From positions 1 through 15,789 of the forward strand of contig JAURJS010000007.1 in assembly GCA_030832135.1 (NCBI GenBank): a stretch of DNA of 15,789 nucleotides, given 5' to 3'. The position numbers were made by a program, and so were the translations under genes. This stretch comes from Candidatus Planktophila sp. GTDB lineage: Bacteria > Actinomycetota > Actinomycetes > Nanopelagicales > Nanopelagicaceae. Shown here one piece after another: positions 6,331 to 13,696 of the stretch (the first letter of the stretch is position 1; each line of letters opens with the position of its first letter). Below the pieces are notes generated by a model. It saw only the letters and a program-made list of their open reading frames with translations. It was not told the DNA's origin and made no database searches.

Positions 6331-6966
6331 CTATAGCTTCCAGTTAGTGGGTTCTCTTCCAAGCTCTATCAAGATTTCATTTGCATTGGAAAACGGCTTA
6401 GACCCAAAGAATCCTCGTCGAGCCGAGAGCGGACTTGGATGAGCTGATTCGATTCGATGGCTAAAAAGTGGCGCTAACTCACGAGCATTTGCACCCCAGA
6501 GAATGGCGACGATTTGTCGCTCTGCAAGAAACTGTGCCACTGGGAAAGTGAAACTGCTCCACCCATGAGATATATGTGCGTTTCTCTCACCGATAGATGT
6601 TGTCAGTGTTCGATTGAGGAGCAAAACTCCCCTATTTGCCCATGGCGTTAGATCTGCGCTCTGTGGCAGAGGCAACCCCAAATCCTCTGAATACTCCTTA
6701 AAGATATTTCGCAGAGATGCTGGGATGGGCAAGGTAGAGGATGAGAAAGCCAAGCCATCGGCAACTCCAACTCCAGGATAGGGATCTTGACCGAGGATCA
6801 GCACGCGCAGATTATCGAGCGGGAAGGTAAATGCACGAAAGATTGACTCACGTGCAGGAGCTATCTGCTCCCCCTCAAGTGCGCCCAAAATGCCATTAAT
6901 ACTTGTGATGTGCTGCGAAAAGAATGGTCGCCATGATGGATCAACCTCTTCTAAAGAAAAGTTCAT
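6331..6966 (-). CDS. ung: uracil-DNA glycosylase (family 1)
   Basis: Base-excision repair enzyme that removes uracil from DNA. The water-activating loop GQDPYPG is at residues 59-65 with the catalytic Asp61; GQDPYP in place of GQDPYH is also found in other actinobacteria. The LLN motif begins at 115-117. The minor-groove loop HPSPLS (176-181), with its catalytic His, is followed by RRGFFGSKPFSNAN. The 211-residue length is slightly short for the family but covers all motifs. Its ATG starts on the base directly after the TAG stop of the upstream ABC gene, with no obvious Shine-Dalgarno, so translation is probably coupled. It ends at the bidirectional terminator. Confidence 0.96.
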   Translation of the reverse strand: MNFSLEEVDPSWRPFFSQHITSINGILGALEGEQIAPARESIFRAFTFPLDNLRVLILGQDPYPGVGVADGLAFSSSTLPIPASLRNIFKEYSEDLGLPLPQSADLTPWANRGVLLLNRTLTTSIGERNAHISHGWSSFTFPVAQFLAERQIVAILWGANARELAPLFSHRIESAHPSPLSARRGFFGSKPFSNANEILIELGREPTNWKL

Positions 6967-7755
6967 CTACTGTGAACGAGCGAAGAATCTCTCGCCTTCG
7001 CGAACGACAGTTATGGGAAGTCCAAAGATCGCAGACATGTGCTCACTGGTAATAACATCAACAATTGGACCAGATACGGCAATAAGGCCATCTTTAATAA
7101 GAAGGGCGTGCGTAGTTCCAGCAGGTATCTCCTCGATATGGTGAGTAACCAAGATAGAGGCGGGGGCGGTGGGATCACTTGCAAAGATTGAGAAACGTCG
7201 CAGTAAATCTTCTCTTCCACCGAGATCAAGACCTGCGGCAGGTTCATCGAGGAGAAGTAGCTCAGGATCTGCCATGAGGGCGCGAGATATCTGAACCCGC
7301 TTTCTCTCACCTTCACTAAGTGTTCCGTAGGTGCGATCGGCTAAATCACGAACTCCAAAGGTTGTCAGGAGTGCGACAGCGCGAGACTCATCCCAGAGGT
7401 CATAGGCCTCATTCCATCGCCCTAAAACCGCATAGGCTGCGGTGAGAACAACATCTCTAACTTTCTCATCGCTGGGAATATCTTCTGAAATCAGAGCGCC
7501 ACAGATTCCGATCCGTGTGCGAAGTTCAGAGAGGTCGACCTTTCCCATCTCCTGATCGAGCAAGTGAACAGAACCTGAAGTTGGGAAGATTCTGGTGGCG
7601 AGAATCTGCAATAGCGTTGATTTGCCTGCGCCGTTGGGACCTAAAACAACCCAACGTTCCGACGGTCTGATCGCAAAAGTCAGTGGGCCGAGGATTGTTC
7701 TCTCACCACGGCGAACAGAAACTTCGCGCAGCTCCAATACATACTCACCAGCCAT
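6967..7755 (-). CDS. lone ABC ATPase (YlmA-like)
   Basis: A 262-residue single nucleotide-binding domain with Walker A GPNGAGKST (39-47), signature LSEGERKRV (146-154), Walker B LLLLDEP (166-172) and the H-loop VTHH (203-206). There is no membrane domain and no permease gene nearby, so it is either half of a transporter encoded elsewhere or a soluble ABC protein. M. tuberculosis has a similar ATPase (Rv3041c) beside serB2, which supports a conserved neighbourhood of unknown meaning; here the two genes are divergent. A TATCGT-N6-ATG arrangement suggests a leaderless mRNA. Its stop codon directly abuts the ung start. The transport substrate, if any, is unknown. Confidence 0.93.
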   Translation of the reverse strand: MAGEYVLELREVSVRRGERTILGPLTFAIRPSERWVVLGPNGAGKSTLLQILATRIFPTSGSVHLLDQEMGKVDLSELRTRIGICGALISEDIPSDEKVRDVVLTAAYAVLGRWNEAYDLWDESRAVALLTTFGVRDLADRTYGTLSEGERKRVQISRALMADPELLLLDEPAAGLDLGGREDLLRRFSIFASDPTAPASILVTHHIEEIPAGTTHALLIKDGLIAVSGPIVDVITSEHMSAIFGLPITVVREGERFFARSQ

Positions 7756-7761
7756 GGAGGC

Positions 7762-7767
7762 ACGATA
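7762..7767 (-). promoter_or_regulatory. -10 box of a leaderless promoter for the ABC ATPase gene
   Basis: The minus strand reads TATCGT, then GCCTCC, then ATG. The spacing equals that at the other leaderless starts here, and no Shine-Dalgarno precedes the ATG. The hexamer is a weaker match to TATAAT, and an overlapping TATATC two bases upstream is an alternative. Confidence 0.5.
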
Positions 7768-7823
7768 TATCTTTCATAGTGAAATCAGGCGCAGATAAGA
7801 GGCTTGCCGGAGGTGATTCGTAC

Positions 7824-7829
7824 TAACCT
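7824..7829 (+). promoter_or_regulatory. -10 box of a leaderless promoter for serB
   Basis: TAACCT is followed by ACCCCC and then ATG 7836. A stop codon (TAA 7824-7826) lies in frame just upstream, so the protein cannot start earlier. The 80-bp gap to the divergent ABC gene also holds TTGCCG at 7804-7809, a -35-like sequence, but with a short 14-nt spacing. Confidence 0.62.
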
Positions 7830-7835
7830 ACCCCC

Positions 7836-9038
7836 ATGAGTAACGAAAAGAGCCAATTTACAGGGTTAATTCTCCTCTCTGGAGTCGATACCCCGGGCAT
7901 CACTCAGGCGCTCTTTGAAGCCCTCTCCCCCTTTGCGATCACCGTTTTAGATATCGAACAAGTGGTAGCGCGAGATCGAGTAATCCTGACAGTTCTCATA
8001 GCTCTCAATCCTGACCATCAATCGGCGATCGATGAAGATCTCACTGCATGTGCGGAGCGCCTTGGCGTTGATATAGCAACCTCATTCCAGAGCCAGGAAG
8101 GCTCCACCATTGCCGCAAAGACAGGCTTGATGCATGTCGTCGCCTTGGGTAATCCGCTCAACCCATCCGCTATTTCGGCCATTGCTGCAGAGATTGCCGA
8201 ACATGGTGGAAATATTGAACGTATTCACCGCACTGCAAGCTATCCCGTTACTGCAATTGAGTTTGTGGTCTCAGAAGTTGACCAAGATTGTCTTCGACCA
8301 TCTCTTGCCACAGTGGCCAATAGCCACTCAGTCGATATCGCCGTCTCCCCCGGCGGTCTGATGCGATGGGCGAAGAAGTTAGTGGTGATGGATGTGGATT
8401 CCACACTCATTCAACAAGAAGTCATCGAACTCCTCGGTCGCCGCGCTGGTAAAGAGAGCGAGATTAAAGAGATCACAGATCGAGCGATGCGTGGTGAACT
8501 TGATTTTGAAGCAAGTCTTCGCGCCAGAGTCTCGCTTCTCTCTGATCTACCAGAGGGCGTAATTGATGAAGTTCGCGAAGAAATTCTTCTCACGCCAGGA
8601 GCTCGCACACTTGTCGCAACCCTTCAGAAACTTGGACACAGCGTCGCTGTGGTCTCTGGTGGGTTCACCGCCGTTATTGAACCTCTTCTGAAAGATCTTG
8701 GAATTACGCATTACAGGGCCAACACACTTGAGGTGATGGATGGCAAGCTCACCGGAAAAATTCTCGGTGCTGTCATCGATCGTGCTGGAAAGGCAACTGC
8801 GCTACGAGAGTTTGCAGCTCTTGAAGGAGTCTCCATCGAGCAGACGATTGCAATCGGTGATGGCGCAAATGATCTCGATATGATTGCAGCTGCTGGACTT
8901 GGTATCGCATTTAACGCAAAACCTGCAGTAAAGGCAGCAGCTGACAGTTCGCTCAGCGCTCCCTATCTTGATTCGGTCCTCTACTTACTCGGCATTACGA
9001 GAGAAGAGGTAGAAGAAGCTGGTGCGACCAGAAGGTAA
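7836..9038 (+). CDS. serB: phosphoserine phosphatase
   Basis: Last step of serine synthesis: hydrolyses L-phosphoserine to serine. The N-terminal region contains two ACT-like segments (about 8-85 and 97-170), as in mycobacterial SerB2, where such domains allow amino-acid feedback. The C-terminal HAD phosphatase domain has DVDST at 186-190 (nucleophile Asp186, acid/base Asp188), SGG at 274-276, a conserved Lys region near 319 and GDGANDLDM at 341-349. The 400-residue length matches the two-ACT form. The ATG start is fixed by an in-frame stop 12 nt upstream and by the leaderless promoter. The gene converges with hisG, leaving one base between the two stop codons. Confidence 0.96.
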   Translation: MSNEKSQFTGLILLSGVDTPGITQALFEALSPFAITVLDIEQVVARDRVILTVLIALNPDHQSAIDEDLTACAERLGVDIATSFQSQEGSTIAAKTGLMHVVALGNPLNPSAISAIAAEIAEHGGNIERIHRTASYPVTAIEFVVSEVDQDCLRPSLATVANSHSVDIAVSPGGLMRWAKKLVVMDVDSTLIQQEVIELLGRRAGKESEIKEITDRAMRGELDFEASLRARVSLLSDLPEGVIDEVREEILLTPGARTLVATLQKLGHSVAVVSGGFTAVIEPLLKDLGITHYRANTLEVMDGKLTGKILGAVIDRAGKATALREFAALEGVSIEQTIAIGDGANDLDMIAAAGLGIAFNAKPAVKAAADSSLSAPYLDSVLYLLGITREEVEEAGATRR

Positions 9039-9039
9039 A

Positions 9040-9885
9040 TTAAAGGCGGCAGGCGTGGATATCAGTGACGAGAATTCCACGCGCCCCTAGCGCCCAGAGC
9101 TCATCCATCAAACGATTGGTCTCACTGCGTAGAACCATTGCTCGCACTGCGACCCAATCTTCCTTTTGAAGTGGTGAGATAGTTGGAGATTCAAGTCCTG
9201 GTGTGATTGCACAGGCCTTGTCTACAACGCTCTTGGGAATGTCGTAGTCGAGAAGCACATATTGCCGCGCTGTAACGACACCCTGCAAGCGGCGGATAAG
9301 AATATCTAGACCTGCTGGGATTGATTCGCCCGGACGTTTAATCAAGATCGCTTCAGAGGTGAGAATAGGCTCTCCGAAGACCTCTAGCCCTGCCTGTCGC
9401 AAGGTATTTCCAGTGCTGACAACATCTGCAATGAGGTCGGCAACACCGAGACGAACAGAGCTTTCAACTGCGCCATCGAGGCGAACAACGGATGTCTTAA
9501 TACCGCGCGCACCTAAGTAATTATCGACAAGTCCTGGATAGGCAGTGGCAACGCGCTTGCCGGCGATCTTCTCTAACGAGAGAGATGAGCCAACAGGTGC
9601 TGCAAATCTAAATGTAGAGCCCCCGAAATCAAGTGCTAGAACTTCCTCTGCAGTTGCACCGGAATCGATTAACAGATCACGCCCTGTGATTCCCGCTTCG
9701 AGCTCACCGGAGCCAACGTAGATAGCGATATCTCTAGGACGCAAGTAATAGAACTCGACACCATTGGAGCTATCGGTGAGTACTAAATCGCGCGAATCGC
9801 TACGCTGTCGATATCCGGCCTCTTTCAGAATCGCAATCGATGATTCAGCGAGAGACCCTTTATTAGGAACGGCAATTCTTAACAT
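9040..9885 (-). CDS. hisG: ATP phosphoribosyltransferase, long form
   Basis: First committed step of histidine synthesis: condenses ATP and PRPP to phosphoribosyl-ATP. At 281 residues it is the long, self-sufficient form with a C-terminal regulatory domain (about 210-281), where histidine normally binds, so no HisZ partner is needed. The PRPP-site signature [13 protein letters not shown] is at residues 150-162, and [10 protein letters not shown] at 230-239 marks the start of the regulatory part. GGGAGAT overlapping the hisE stop serves as Shine-Dalgarno for ATG 9885. It lies 12 nt downstream of hisE. The other his genes are not in the window. The 3' end is one base from the converging serB stop. 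Confidence 0.97.
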   Translation of the reverse strand: MLRIAVPNKGSLAESSIAILKEAGYRQRSDSRDLVLTDSSNGVEFYYLRPRDIAIYVGSGELEAGITGRDLLIDSGATAEEVLALDFGGSTFRFAAPVGSSLSLEKIAGKRVATAYPGLVDNYLGARGIKTSVVRLDGAVESSVRLGVADLIADVVSTGNTLRQAGLEVFGEPILTSEAILIKRPGESIPAGLDILIRRLQGVVTARQYVLLDYDIPKSVVDKACAITPGLESPTISPLQKEDWVAVRAMVLRSETNRLMDELWALGARGILVTDIHACRL

Positions 9886-9897
9886 GATCTGATCTCC

Positions 9898-10161
9898 CTA
9901 TAGGTAACGATAAATATCTTCAGGCTTTAAGCCTCGAGCAAGCATCATTGTTTGCAGGTGATAGATCAGTTGGCTGATCTCTTCAGCTAGAGCTTCATCG
10001 CTCTCATGCTCTGCAGCAAGCCAGACTTCGCCGGCCTCTTCGAGTATCTTCTTGCCGATTGTGTGAATACCGGCATCTACAGCTGCAACGGTGCCCGAAC
10101 CTTCAGGTCGTGTTGCAATCTTCTCTGATAGCTCTATCCAGAGTGAATCGAAGGATTTCAT
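9898..10161 (-). CDS. hisE: phosphoribosyl-ATP pyrophosphatase
   Basis: Second step of histidine synthesis: removes pyrophosphate from phosphoribosyl-ATP to give phosphoribosyl-AMP. It is a small all-helical protein of 87 residues, the normal size for a stand-alone HisE not fused to HisI. The metal-binding helices show as [18 protein letters not shown] (37-54) and [16 protein letters not shown] (58-73), with the conserved acidic residues. The 36-nt gap after rpe contains TAGAAT six bases before ATG 10161, so hisE-hisG probably form their own transcript in addition to any read-through. AAGG also lies just before the ATG but is too close to act as a normal ribosome-binding site. Confidence 0.95.
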   Translation of the reverse strand: MKSFDSLWIELSEKIATRPEGSGTVAAVDAGIHTIGKKILEEAGEVWLAAEHESDEALAEEISQLIYHLQTMMLARGLKPEDIYRYL

Positions 10162-10167
10162 GGCCTT

Positions 10168-10173
10168 ATTCTA
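10168..10173 (-). promoter_or_regulatory. -10 box of a leaderless promoter for hisE-hisG
   Basis: The minus strand reads TAGAAT, then AAGGCC, then ATG. It lies in the 36-nt rpe-hisE gap. TTGAGA just beyond the rpe stop resembles a -35, but its 22-nt spacing is too long. Confidence 0.62.
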
Positions 10174-10197
10174 CTAGAGCCGTGAGTATTCCCTCTC

Positions 10198-10860
10198 TCA
10201 ATTACCTTTAAGTGCAACTTTGCGCAGACTCTCCACCATCGCAGCTGGATCTGATGAGTTGAAGACCGCGCTACCTGCAACAAATGTATCGGCACCTGCA
10301 TCTACTGCCCGCTCAATCGTATTGAGGGAGATTCCACCATCTACTTGAAGCCAGATTGGCCGATCGCCAATGAGCGCCCGAACTCTCTCAATCTTTGGAA
10401 GCATGGCATCGATAAATGACTGGCCGCCGAAACCAGGCTCAACAGTCATAATGAGGAACATATCTACATCGTCGAGATATTCTTCATAGCGATCAATTTC
10501 AGTACCAGGTTTCAAGGCAATCGCAGCTCGAGCACCAGCTGCTCTAATTCCACGGGTTGTGTTGCGGATATCTTGGCAGGCCTCGACGTGGATGGTGACA
10601 CTCGCGCTTCCAGCTTGAGCATATGCAATGGCAATCTCATCAACATCGGTGACCATTAGATGAGAATCGATGGGAATCGGAGAAGCTTTGATGATTGCTG
10701 ACGCTGCGTCGAAATCGAATGTGAAATTCGGAACGAAGATGTTATCCATGACATCAAGATGAATCAGATCTGAAACGGCAGCAATTCGCGCAATCTCATC
10801 AGAGAGGTGCGCTCTATCTGCATTGAGTATGCTGGGAGTAATTCTGATATCGCAGGTCAT
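10198..10860 (-). CDS. rpe: ribulose-phosphate 3-epimerase
   Basis: Pentose-phosphate enzyme interconverting ribulose 5-phosphate and xylulose 5-phosphate, a cytosolic TIM barrel. Diagnostic segments: PSILNAD (9-15), HLDVMDN (34-40), SHLMV (66-70), MTVEPGFGGQ (138-147), VDGGI (173-177) and the phosphate-binding GSAVF (196-200). The metal-ligand histidines and catalytic aspartates are in their usual places, and 220 residues is normal. ATG 10860 lies 9 nt after the rsmB stop, with TAACCT exactly six bases upstream and no Shine-Dalgarno. In many actinobacteria riboflavin genes follow rpe; here hisE follows directly. Confidence 0.96.
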   Translation of the reverse strand: MTCDIRITPSILNADRAHLSDEIARIAAVSDLIHLDVMDNIFVPNFTFDFDAASAIIKASPIPIDSHLMVTDVDEIAIAYAQAGSASVTIHVEACQDIRNTTRGIRAAGARAAIALKPGTEIDRYEEYLDDVDMFLIMTVEPGFGGQSFIDAMLPKIERVRALIGDRPIWLQVDGGISLNTIERAVDAGADTFVAGSAVFNSSDPAAMVESLRKVALKGN

Positions 10861-10866
10861 GATCTA

Positions 10867-10872
10867 AGGTTA
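10867..10872 (-). promoter_or_regulatory. -10 box of a leaderless promoter for rpe, overlapping the rsmB stop codon
   Basis: The minus strand reads TAACCT, whose first three bases are the rsmB stop codon, then TAGATC, then ATG. TTAGCA lies 18 nt further upstream as a fair -35 match, inside the end of rsmB. The hexamer is the same as at serB. Confidence 0.55.
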
Positions 10873-12225
10873 GTTCGCCTTCTGGAAGATTGCTAAGAAC
10901 ATAGAATCGGTGTTGTGGCGATGGCCCCAGAGTGAGAGTGAGCCTTCTCGTAGGGCCTCAGAGAGCCCGGTTGGAAGGGCCGAGGAGATATCGACGAGTG
11001 AAAGTTCAGGATACTTCTTCAAGATCTGTCGCACCTGACCTGTCGTTTCAGCAAAGTGTGGCGAACAAGTTGCATATCCGAAGAAGCCGCCAGGATTGAG
11101 AACAGAGATGGCGGCATCGCTTAGCTCCATCTGGAGTTGAAGAAGTGGCGCTAAATCCTTCAATGTGCGGCGCCAGCGAACTTCAGGGCGGCGGCGCAGA
11201 GCGCCAAGTCCCGTACAAGGTACATCTGCCAGAATTGCATCAAAGGTTCTACCGTGCGAAGCGATCTCTCGGCCATCACCAGTGATCACGCCGAACTTTC
11301 CAATCACATTCTTTACGAGTTTTGCTCGAGGTTCTGAAATTTCATTTGCCACAAAATCTCTCCCTGAAACTTCGCAGATATGTGAGAGAAGCGCAGCTTT
11401 TCCACCAGGACCTGCGCAGAGATCTAAGGTGGTGGCAGCGCTACTTGAAATCTTTGCGAAGATATCTGCAACAAGTTGAGAGCCTTCATCCTGCACTCCC
11501 GCTTTGCGGTGACGAATAAGTTCGAGCGAACCTGGTGCGCCATCAAAGCGGGCCCCATATGGCGAGAACTCCGTTGCAATCGCACCTAATTCAATCAACT
11601 CCGCTTGAGTTGATGCCCCTGGCCATGAGACCAATGTGGGCTTTGCCGGAGTGTTATTAGAACGCAACTCCGCCTCAACGAGGTCAACATCTTTTAGAAG
11701 ATCGAGATAAGCAGAGACAATCCATTCTGGGTGGGAGTACTCAATTGCCAGACGGGCCACGTTATCGCTCATAGCCCGGACTGGCTCAAGCCACTGATCG
11801 AGCTCCTGGGCGCTGGCTTTGCGCATCAAAGCGTTGATGAAACTGCCCTTCGACTCCCCTAGTTGTTTTCGGGCGACATCAACGGTGGCCGAGACGGCGG
11901 CATGCAACGGTGTGCGCATGGCGAATATCTGATGCGCTCCCATTCGTGCTAAATCAACGATGTCATCATCAACCTGGTTCCATGCACGATCGCTGATTTG
12001 TGAAAAAATATGATCATAGAGACCTTGCATTCGTAAAGTTCCATAGACAAGTTCTGTCGTGAATGCTCGATCTCGCTCGTCCATCGTGGATGAAGTCAGC
12101 GCCTGCGGAAGCAGTAAGTTTGAGTATCCATTACGACGATTAACTTCACAGATAATGTCATAGGCAAGTAGGCGAGGTGCATCAGGACGCGGTTTGGTGA
12201 ATTTCTTCGGCGGAAAATTACTCAC
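10870..12225 (-). CDS. rsmB: 16S rRNA (cytosine-967-C5)-methyltransferase, RsmB/Sun type
   Basis: Methylates C967 of 16S rRNA using SAM. The N-terminal NusB-like RNA-binding domain covers about 15-145 (RLLAYDIICEVNRRNGYSN, then TTELVYGTLR). The Rossmann methyltransferase domain follows, with the SAM motif LDLCAGPGGK (267-276), the PCTG motif ADVPCTG (333-339) and the catalytic TCS motif YATCSPHFAET (Cys387). The start is uncertain. GTG 12225 overlaps the fmt stop by 8 nt and has AAGG about 8 nt upstream, so I prefer it. TTG 12240, five codons earlier with GGAG 9 nt upstream, is the alternative. Residue numbers use the GTG start. Both options imply coupling to fmt. Confidence 0.93.
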   Translation of the reverse strand: MSNFPPKKFTKPRPDAPRLLAYDIICEVNRRNGYSNLLLPQALTSSTMDERDRAFTTELVYGTLRMQGLYDHIFSQISDRAWNQVDDDIVDLARMGAHQIFAMRTPLHAAVSATVDVARKQLGESKGSFINALMRKASAQELDQWLEPVRAMSDNVARLAIEYSHPEWIVSAYLDLLKDVDLVEAELRSNNTPAKPTLVSWPGASTQAELIELGAIATEFSPYGARFDGAPGSLELIRHRKAGVQDEGSQLVADIFAKISSSAATTLDLCAGPGGKAALLSHICEVSGRDFVANEISEPRAKLVKNVIGKFGVITGDGREIASHGRTFDAILADVPCTGLGALRRRPEVRWRRTLKDLAPLLQLQMELSDAAISVLNPGGFFGYATCSPHFAETTGQVRQILKKYPELSLVDISSALPTGLSEALREGSLSLWGHRHNTDSMFLAIFQKAN

Positions 12226-13123
12226 ATCGCTCACCTTCAATTAAACGTGCTCCATTAGCCCATGAGCTGGCGCTTATCGGCGCTTTTCCGGCACTTGTTA
12301 TAACTCCGATTTCAAGAGCTTTGGTAGCTGTACCGATAAAAACTTTCTTCTCTCTAGCCGAGACCTCACCTGGCTCAAGCACGAATTCGCTCATGCGAGG
12401 CGCAGAAACCTTGATTACCGAACCTCGAAAGAGAGTCCAAGCGCCAGGATTTGAAGTGAAAGCACGTATCTTTGCGCTGACCACCTCTGCCTCTTGATTC
12501 CAGTCGATTTGTCCTTCTTCTCTCGTCAACTTATGAGCCCTCGTTGCGCCATCTCCGCTCTGAGGTTGTGGTCTTACTCCTTGAGCGACTAGATCGAGTG
12601 CTTCCAAAGCAGCTCCCACGCCAACTTCACCAAGCTCTATAAGTAATTCATCACTGGTGATATCGGAATCGAGAGCGTAGCGATGGACCGTATAGATGGG
12701 GCCGGTATCCATTCCGGCATCTAGTTGAAAGACTGTCACTCCTGTTAGTGCATCGCCCGCTTCAATCGCTCTCTGCACAGGAGCTGCTCCTCGCCATCGT
12801 GGAAGAAGCGAGAAATGAAGATTGAGGAATCCGCGTGATGGAATCTGGAGAATTGATTCAGGTAAGAGAACGCCATAGCCGATGGTGAGAACGCAATCGA
12901 GTCCCTCAACTGATTGAGCTATCTCATCATTGTTTGATGGACGAAGAAGTTGAACGCCATTTTCAATTGCCCATTGAGAGACAGGAGTCGGTGTCATGAC
13001 CTTGCCGCGGCCGGCAGGTCGATCTGGTTGCGAAATAATGCGAACTAGATCGTGAGAACTTGAAAGGAGCGCCTCTATCGTTGGAATCGCAACCTGCGGA
13101 GAGGCTGCGACGGCAATGCGCAC
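12218..13123 (-). CDS. fmt: methionyl-tRNA formyltransferase
   Basis: Transfers a formyl group from 10-formyl-tetrahydrofolate to initiator Met-tRNA. The catalytic hydrolase fold shows SQPDRPAGRG (31-40), NLHFSLLPRWRGAAP (101-115, with the essential Asn101 and His103) and the Asp139 region AGMDTGPIY. The C-terminal OB-like tRNA-binding domain covers about 205-301. The 301-residue length is slightly short but complete. The start is GTG, sharing one base with the def stop (TAGTG), with GGAAGAGG upstream as Shine-Dalgarno. The def-fmt pair encodes both ends of the formyl-methionine cycle and is translationally coupled. Confidence 0.96.
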   Translation of the reverse strand: MRIAVAASPQVAIPTIEALLSSSHDLVRIISQPDRPAGRGKVMTPTPVSQWAIENGVQLLRPSNNDEIAQSVEGLDCVLTIGYGVLLPESILQIPSRGFLNLHFSLLPRWRGAAPVQRAIEAGDALTGVTVFQLDAGMDTGPIYTVHRYALDSDITSDELLIELGEVGVGAALEALDLVAQGVRPQPQSGDGATRAHKLTREEGQIDWNQEAEVVSAKIRAFTSNPGAWTLFRGSVIKVSAPRMSEFVLEPGEVSAREKKVFIGTATKALEIGVITSAGKAPISASSWANGARLIEGERCE

Positions 13124-13683
13124 TAAGCGCCTCTTCCAAATGGATCGTGTGGTGAGACTCGTATCTGAGGGTTAAGTCCTAACTCAGAGGCCATGCCAAA
13201 CCAGTCTGATTCGCGAATCTCCTTCATGGCAGCTTTGCGATCTTCTGCCGATAGGCGGTCGATAAACAAGACGCCATCGAGATGATCGGTCTCATGTTGC
13301 AGGGCGCGAGCAAGTAATTCCGTTCCCTCGACCAGAATCTCCTCACCATGCATATTAAAACCCTTGGCCACGGCCCGGAAGGCTCGCGGGGTTGGATAGA
13401 CAAGGTCAGGAAAGCTCAAGCAACCTTCATCGCCCTCCTGCATCTCACTGCTGAGATCCAAGGTCGGGTTGATGAGGTGGCCTAACGCTCCATCAACATC
13501 CCAGACGAAAACTCGCAGTGGGACACCGATTTGGGGAGCGGCAAGACCGGCTCCCGGAGCATCCAGCATCGTCTCGGTGAGGTCTTTGACTAGGAGGCGA
13601 AGCTCCTTATCGAAATCCACCACTTCACTAGCTGGGGTCACAAGTACCGGGTCACCAAAGTGGCGAATAGGCTTGATCGACAT
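13123..13683 (-). CDS. def: peptide deformylase
   Basis: Metalloenzyme that removes the N-formyl group from new proteins. All three family motifs are intact: GAGLAAPQIG (44-53), EGCLS (86-90, metal ligand Cys88) and QHETDHLDG (129-137, ligands His130 and His134, catalytic Glu131). It has 186 residues. It lies 13 nt after priA, with TAGACT exactly six bases before ATG 13683 and no Shine-Dalgarno, so def-fmt may start its own leaderless transcript. The stop overlaps the fmt GTG. Confidence 0.97.
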   Translation of the reverse strand: MSIKPIRHFGDPVLVTPASEVVDFDKELRLLVKDLTETMLDAPGAGLAAPQIGVPLRVFVWDVDGALGHLINPTLDLSSEMQEGDEGCLSFPDLVYPTPRAFRAVAKGFNMHGEEILVEGTELLARALQHETDHLDGVLFIDRLSAEDRKAAMKEIRESDWFGMASELGLNPQIRVSPHDPFGRGA

Positions 13684-13689
13684 GTGGCT

Positions 13690-13695
13690 AGTCTA
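13690..13695 (-). promoter_or_regulatory. -10 box of a leaderless promoter for def-fmt
   Basis: The minus strand reads TAGACT, then AGCCAC, then ATG. It sits in the 13-nt priA-def gap. The same hexamer occurs at the YczE-type gene. No clear -35 is seen. Confidence 0.6.
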
Positions 13696-13696
13696 T

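Noticed and set aside
7809..7817. GGAGGTGAT, a near-perfect anti-16S match upstream of serB
   Set aside because: It ends 18 nt before the ATG, with an in-frame stop and no start codon at normal spacing, and it lies upstream of the -10 box, so it would not be in the mRNA.
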